Source: Eubacterium sp. | GTDB taxonomy: Bacteria > Bacillota > Clostridia > Lachnospirales > Lachnospiraceae | Assembly: GCA_017539165.1 (NCBI GenBank) | Contig: JAFYHN010000005.1 | Span: 28,863-92,862, forward strand | Direction: 5' to 3' | DNA length: 64,000 bases | Made by a program: the position numbers and the translations under genes | Shown: in pieces, positions 60,496 to 64,000 of the stretch | How positions within the stretch are numbered: position 1 is the first letter of the stretch | Layout of the letters: every line of letters starts with the position of its first letter | The notes under the pieces: generated by a model | Told to the model about the DNA's origin: nothing | Database searches by the model: none | Seen by the model: the letters and a program-made list of their open reading frames with translations, nothing else

Positions 60496-61449
60496 ATGAA
60501 GAGAGTTAGTATAGGTGGGCAGGCAGTTCTTGAGGGAGTCATGATGAAGGGGCCAGACTCATATGCGCTGGCTGTGAGGAAACCCGATAAAGAGATAGAA
60601 GTTAAGACGACAGAATACAAGTCATTGGGTGAGAGATATAAGGTTCTGACGATACCAATCCTGAGAGGGGTTGTGAATTTTATCGAGTCATTATATATAG
60701 GAATGAAAACTCTTATGGATTCATCCGAATATATGCTTGAGGAAGAAGAGGGAGTTAAAACGGATTCTCAGAACATAGAGACAAATAATAAAGAATCTGA
60801 AAAAAAATCTTCAGGAGATACATTTTATATGGTAGGTACACTTATAGTGACACTTGCCATCACTATTGGTATATTTATGCTTCTTCCTGCATTTATTGCG
60901 AATTTTCTTCATAAAGTAACTGATAGTGAGATGGTAGTTAATCTTGCAGAGGGTATACTCAGACTGCTCATATTTATGGGCTATGTTGTGTGTATTTCAT
61001 TTATGAAGGATATTAAAAGAACTTTTATGTATCATGGTGCTGAACATAAGACCATAAACTGCATGGAAGCAGGTGATGATCTGACTGTAGCAAATGTACA
61101 GAAGCACACAAGATTCCATAGAAGATGCGGAACAAGTTTTGTTTTTATCGTTATGTTTATAAGTATTGCAGTATTCATGTTTGTCAAAACAGATACGCTT
61201 CTTCTCAGACTTGTTTCGAGAATACTTTTAGTTCCGGTTATAGCTGGAATCTCTTATGAGTTTATCAGATATGCAGGATTGCATGATAATTTCATATCAA
61301 GATTTCTTAGTGCTCCCGGGCTTTGGGTCCAGAGGCTTACTACAAAAGAACCAGATGATGATATGGTGGAAGTGGCCATTAGATCAGTAGAGGGAGTTGT
61401 TGACTGGCATGAATATACAGAATGTGTCAGAAATAACAGCTTTGAATAG
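60496..61449 (+). CDS. yqhQ: DUF1385 family membrane protein (YqhQ)
   Basis: The 317-residue protein begins IGGQAVLEGVMMKGPDSYALAVR, the DUF1385 hallmark, and has LRGVVNFIESL, two transmembrane pairs and MYHGAEHKTINCMEAGDDLT with conserved His residues. The cytosolic part has a possible metal site. Its biochemical role is unclear in the literature I know; it is usually encoded with prmC and prfA in Clostridia, as here. It overlaps nothing and is followed by prmC after 22 bases. Confidence 0.9.
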   Translation: MKRVSIGGQAVLEGVMMKGPDSYALAVRKPDKEIEVKTTEYKSLGERYKVLTIPILRGVVNFIESLYIGMKTLMDSSEYMLEEEEGVKTDSQNIETNNKESEKKSSGDTFYMVGTLIVTLAITIGIFMLLPAFIANFLHKVTDSEMVVNLAEGILRLLIFMGYVVCISFMKDIKRTFMYHGAEHKTINCMEAGDDLTVANVQKHTRFHRRCGTSFVFIVMFISIAVFMFVKTDTLLLRLVSRILLVPVIAGISYEFIRYAGLHDNFISRFLSAPGLWVQRLTTKEPDDDMVEVAIRSVEGVVDWHEYTECVRNNSFE

Positions 61450-61471
61450 ATATTTTGAAATGGAGTAAAGT

Positions 61472-62365
61472 ATGTCAGATATTATCGTTCAAAAATCTGA
61501 TAAAACTATTTCCGGAGTAATAAACAGAGCGGCAAGGATACTAGATAGTGCCGGGATAGATAACAGCACTCCGGAAGCGAGACATTTGCTGTCGGTGATA
61601 CTGGACGAAGATCTTTCCAGTATATACGCCAGACTGAAGGATGAATTGGATGAGTTTACTATAGGAAGATATATGCGTGCTATCAGGAAAAGAACGACGC
61701 ACTATCCTTTTCAGTATCTCATCGGTTTTACATATTTTATGGATTACAAGTTTATGTGCCGTGAAAATGTCCTCATTCCAAGATATGATTCAGAGCTGGC
61801 TGTTTTAAATGCGCTTGAAATGGGATATGACCGTAATATGAAGGTTATGGATCTGTGCACCGGTTCAGGATGTATAGGCATTTCATACGAACTGGAACGT
61901 CACAAGGATGGATATGATGATGAAGTGACATTGGTCGATATATCCGATGATGCTCTGAAACTTTCTACTGAAAATGCAGAAGCTCTTGGTTCGAATGTTC
62001 GTGTTGTGAAAAGTGATATGTTTGAAGCTTTTCGTGATGAGAATGGGAAACCTATAGAGAAGTATGACGCGATCATAAGTAATCCACCATATATCAGATC
62101 TGGAGATATAGCTTATCTGATGAAGGAAGTGCGAGATTTTGAACCGAAGCTTGCTCTTGATGGAACAAGAGATGGTCTGGCATTTTACAGAACTATAGCA
62201 GGAGAGGCTCCGGATTTTCTTAAGGAAGGTGGATACCTTGTGCTAGAGATAGGAAGTGAACAGTATCTCGATGTAAGAGATATGCTGAAGTCTGCAGGGT
62301 TTAGTGATATTCGTGTATTTAAAGATATGAATAATCTGGACAGGGTTGTTACCGCATATCTTTAG
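61472..62365 (+). CDS. prmC: Peptide chain release factor N5-glutamine methyltransferase
   Basis: The 297-residue protein has a helical N-terminal domain and a class I SAM-methyltransferase domain: VMDLCTGSGCIGISYE (SAM motif I), TLVDISDDALKL and the catalytic NPPY in ISNPPYIRSGDI. It methylates the Gln of the GGQ motif of RF1 and RF2. It lies directly before prfA, its substrate gene, as in many bacteria. Confidence 0.94.
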   Translation: MSDIIVQKSDKTISGVINRAARILDSAGIDNSTPEARHLLSVILDEDLSSIYARLKDELDEFTIGRYMRAIRKRTTHYPFQYLIGFTYFMDYKFMCRENVLIPRYDSELAVLNALEMGYDRNMKVMDLCTGSGCIGISYELERHKDGYDDEVTLVDISDDALKLSTENAEALGSNVRVVKSDMFEAFRDENGKPIEKYDAIISNPPYIRSGDIAYLMKEVRDFEPKLALDGTRDGLAFYRTIAGEAPDFLKEGGYLVLEIGSEQYLDVRDMLKSAGFSDIRVFKDMNNLDRVVTAYL

Positions 62366-62415
62366 AGTTATTGTAACTGGTTGATGCGATATATATTTAG
62401 AAAGGTTTGAGAAAA

Positions 62416-63492
62416 ATGTTTGATAAATTGGAAGAACTCGTAGCGAAGCTTGAACAGATAATGAATGAATTATCTAATCCTGATGTAGTAAATGATCAGG
62501 AGAGATTCAGAAAGCTTATGAAGGAGCAGAGTGATCTAACTCCAATCGTTGAAAAGTATAAGGAGTATAAGCAGGCAAAAGAGACTGAGGAAGAAAGCCT
62601 TATGATCCTTGACGAGGAATCAGATGAGGAGATGAAGGAATTCGCCAAAGAAGAGCTTAATAATGCGAAAAAGGATATTGAGAGATGTGAGCAGGAACTC
62701 AAGATCCTTCTTCTTCCAAAAGATGCAAATGATGATAAGAATGTTGTTGTCGAGATTCGTGCAGGTGTAGGTGGAGAAGAAGCAGCTCTTTTTGCGTACG
62801 AACTTTATCGTATGTATCAGCATTATGCAGAGAAACATAGATGGCAGATTGAAGTTATATCTATAGATGATACAGGTATTGGTGGACTTAAAGATGTTAC
62901 ATTTATGATCAAAGGTAAGGGAGCATACTCTAAGCTCAAATATGAGAGTGGTGTACACCGCGTTCAGAGAGTCCCTGAGACAGAATCAGGTGGACGTATC
63001 CATACATCTGCAGCATCGGTAGCAATCATGCCTGAGGCTGAGGATGTCGATATTCAGATAGATGAAAAAGATATTCGTATTGATGTTATGCGTGCATCAG
63101 GAAATGGTGGACAGTGCGTAAATACAACTGACTCAGCTGTGCGTCTTACACATTACCCTACAGGTATTGTTATATATAGCCAGACTGAGAAGTCTCAGAT
63201 TCAGAATAAGGCTAAAGCATTTGCTCTTCTTAAAACAAAACTTTATGATCTTGAAATCCAGAAAGCGCACGATGCAGAATCAGAGGCTAGAAGAAGCCAG
63301 ATTGGATCGGGAGACAGATCTGAGAAGGTTCGTACTTATAACTTCCCTCAGAGCCGTGTTACTGATCACAGAATAAAACTTACATCATATAGACTTAATG
63401 AAGTTCTCAATGGGGATATTGACGAGTTTATTGATGCTCTTACTGCAGCTGACCAGGCAGCTAAGCTTTCTAAGATGGAAGGAAATGAATAA
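62416..63492 (+). CDS. prfA: Peptide chain release factor 1 (RF1)
   Basis: The 358-residue protein has a coiled N-terminal domain, the anticodon-mimic segment with [14 protein letters not shown], and the catalytic [16 protein letters not shown] with the GGQ motif. It ends translation at UAA and UAG. The ATG at 62416 has AAAGG upstream; a TTG at 62407 is in frame. It follows prmC, whose product modifies it. A terminator follows. Confidence 0.96.
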   Translation: MFDKLEELVAKLEQIMNELSNPDVVNDQERFRKLMKEQSDLTPIVEKYKEYKQAKETEEESLMILDEESDEEMKEFAKEELNNAKKDIERCEQELKILLLPKDANDDKNVVVEIRAGVGGEEAALFAYELYRMYQHYAEKHRWQIEVISIDDTGIGGLKDVTFMIKGKGAYSKLKYESGVHRVQRVPETESGGRIHTSAASVAIMPEAEDVDIQIDEKDIRIDVMRASGNGGQCVNTTDSAVRLTHYPTGIVIYSQTEKSQIQNKAKAFALLKTKLYDLEIQKAHDAESEARRSQIGSGDRSEKVRTYNFPQSRVTDHRIKLTSYRLNEVLNGDIDEFIDALTAADQAAKLSKMEGNE

Positions 63493-63503
63493 GTATATTA
63501 TTG

Positions 63504-63533
63504 AGTCGGCAGGAATCAAAACTGCCGACTTTT
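63504..63533 (+). terminator. Terminator after prfA
   Basis: Perfect 9-bp arms AGTCGGCAG (63504-63512) and CTGCCGACT (63522-63530) with loop of 9 bases, then TTT. Confidence 0.88.
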
Positions 63534-63543
63534 AATATTTGTA

Positions 63544-63589
63544 GAGTTAACCATGAATAGTAATTTTGAATGGATTATATTCCTGTGTA
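63544..63589 (+). promoter_or_regulatory. Second copy of the 20-nt motif with a promoter-like element
   Basis: GAGTTAACCATGAATAGTAA (63544-63563) matches 12021-12040 at 18 of 20 bases. Two bases later a -35-like TTGAAT (63566-63571), 16-base spacer and TAATAT (63588) follow. It lies about 160 bases upstream of the strong promoter that leads to the putative rRNA operon. Confidence 0.5.
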
Positions 63590-63691
63590 ATATCTTTGTG
63601 GGCGTAAAATGAGCCAGAAGATATTATGTAAAGAAAAAGTGCACAAAAACTATTGGTAAAAACACCCATAAAAAGAAAAAGTGACAGTATC

Positions 63692-63752
63692 AAAAAAAAA
63701 AAAAAAAAATTGCAAAAATACTGTTGACATTTCGAAACTATAGTAGTATTAT
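63692..63752 (+). promoter_or_regulatory. Strong promoter with A18 tract (probable rRNA P2)
   Basis: TTGACA (63724-63729), 17-base spacer, TATTAT (63747-63752). An uninterrupted run of 18 A (63692-63709) lies about 14 bases upstream of the -35 box, in the UP-element position. This is the layout of rRNA promoters. Confidence 0.75.
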
Positions 63753-63758
63753 AAACAA

Positions 63759-64000
63759 GCTGTCGCTGATACAGCTGCTGAGAAACACTCAGAAAGCTAG
63801 TAAAACAGCGGGTTTCGAGAATTTTTACAAGACTCGAAAAAGCGATGGTCTTTAATAACTTAATAATGATGACAACCCCGAAAATTCTTTTAAATAAGAA
63901 TATTCGGAATTGAACGAATCCAAATAAGAACAGTAAGTTTTGGAATGGTAAACGTTAACGTTTAACTATGACAAAGGATAGTTGAGAAATCAACACAAAC
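63759..64000 (+). ncRNA. Probable rRNA operon leader (16S gene expected just after the window)
   Basis: No coding frame is plausible. The stretch has GGTCTTTAATAACTTAAT (63847), similar to a boxA antitermination element, a perfect 16-bp palindrome TAAACGTTAACGTTTA (63949-63964) and hairpins AACTAT...ATAGTT and GTTG...CAAC at the very end. The sequence type and strong promoter fit the leader upstream of 16S rRNA in Lachnospiraceae. The 16S gene itself is not visible, so this is an inference. Confidence 0.55.

Noticed and set aside
63493-63700. A small gene between prfA and the A18 tract
   Set aside because: No ORF with start signal and reasonable length is found; the stretch has promoter-like elements only.
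1-64000. CRISPR arrays, tRNA genes, prophage or transposase genes
   Set aside because: No regularly spaced repeats with spacers, no cloverleaf-like sequences and no integrase or transposase domains were seen on either strand.

Overview
The window looks like a chromosomal stretch of a low-GC Gram-positive anaerobe of the Lachnospiraceae, most like Butyrivibrio or a close relative. The evidence is AT-rich DNA with strong AGGAGG-type ribosome binding sites, sigma-A promoters of the TTGACA-17-TATAAT type, a MurT-GatD-like gene pair, a Pta of the short form, an aldo/keto reductase with ferredoxin-like cysteines, many c-di-GMP proteins with sugar-sensor or PAS-like modules, and intracellular plant-polysaccharide glycosidases. 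The genus is inferred from gene style only. I see no prophage, insertion sequence, CRISPR array or tRNA gene.

Layout. 1-9.5 kb: the end of a small membrane protein, a TetR-controlled ABC exporter operon, a membrane-linked MutS-like ATPase, a GH2 beta-galactosidase, a second TetR regulator with its alpha/beta hydrolase, and a divergent flavodoxin. 9.5-12 kb: an agr-like LytTR regulator and GHKL kinase behind an unusual regulatory region with two pairs of 20-bp-period direct repeats. 12-17 kb: an Orn/Lys/Arg-type decarboxylase, an orphan EctB-type diaminobutyrate aminotransferase, and a MurT-GatD-like pair whose amidotransferase partner has lost its catalytic Cys and His. 17-24 kb: flavin reductase, histidine phosphatase, lipoprotein, 2-hydroxyacid dehydrogenase, SurE and a GH127 arabinofuranosidase; two copies of a 40-nt palindromic element lie here. 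24-25.5 kb: an Lsa/Vga-like ABC-F ribosome-protection protein behind a long leader with a small upstream ORF and a terminator.

25.6-32 kb: a run of three c-di-GMP genes (degenerate GGDEF-EAL with PAS-like repeats, GGDEF, 7TM-HD-GYP). 32-38 kb: Fe-S aldo/keto reductase, a secreted transglutaminase-like protein with BspA-type leucine-rich repeats, a lone pseudopilin and a membrane-tethered lipase. 38-44 kb: a promoter-plus-terminator RNA unit resembling a yybP-ykoY (manganese) riboswitch, then a MacB/FtsX-type exporter, a PNPOx-like protein and an ABC-2 exporter. 44-51 kb: a second c-di-GMP group, with a FIST-EAL protein, a HTH-less LacI-type ligand-binding protein that lacks any output domain, a rhomboid protease and an HD-GYP protein with an ECF-S-like membrane sensor.

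51-64 kb: housekeeping and surface genes: LCP ligase, phosphotransacetylase, TrpB2, MntP, a secreted Big2/FN3/BNR protein, an EEP-family phosphohydrolase, a patatin, then the conserved block rpmE - yqhQ (DUF1385) - prmC - prfA. The final 500 bases have an A18 tract, a near-consensus promoter and a leader with a boxA-like sequence, most likely the start of an rRNA operon whose 16S gene lies just past the window edge.

The best candidates for undescribed biology are the catalytically dead GatD with a divergent MurT, next to diamine-type PLP enzymes; the FIST-EAL plus output-less LacI sensor pair; the LytTR repeat array; the free-standing riboswitch-like RNA; and a 20-nt motif lying directly upstream of the -35 box of two unrelated promoters.
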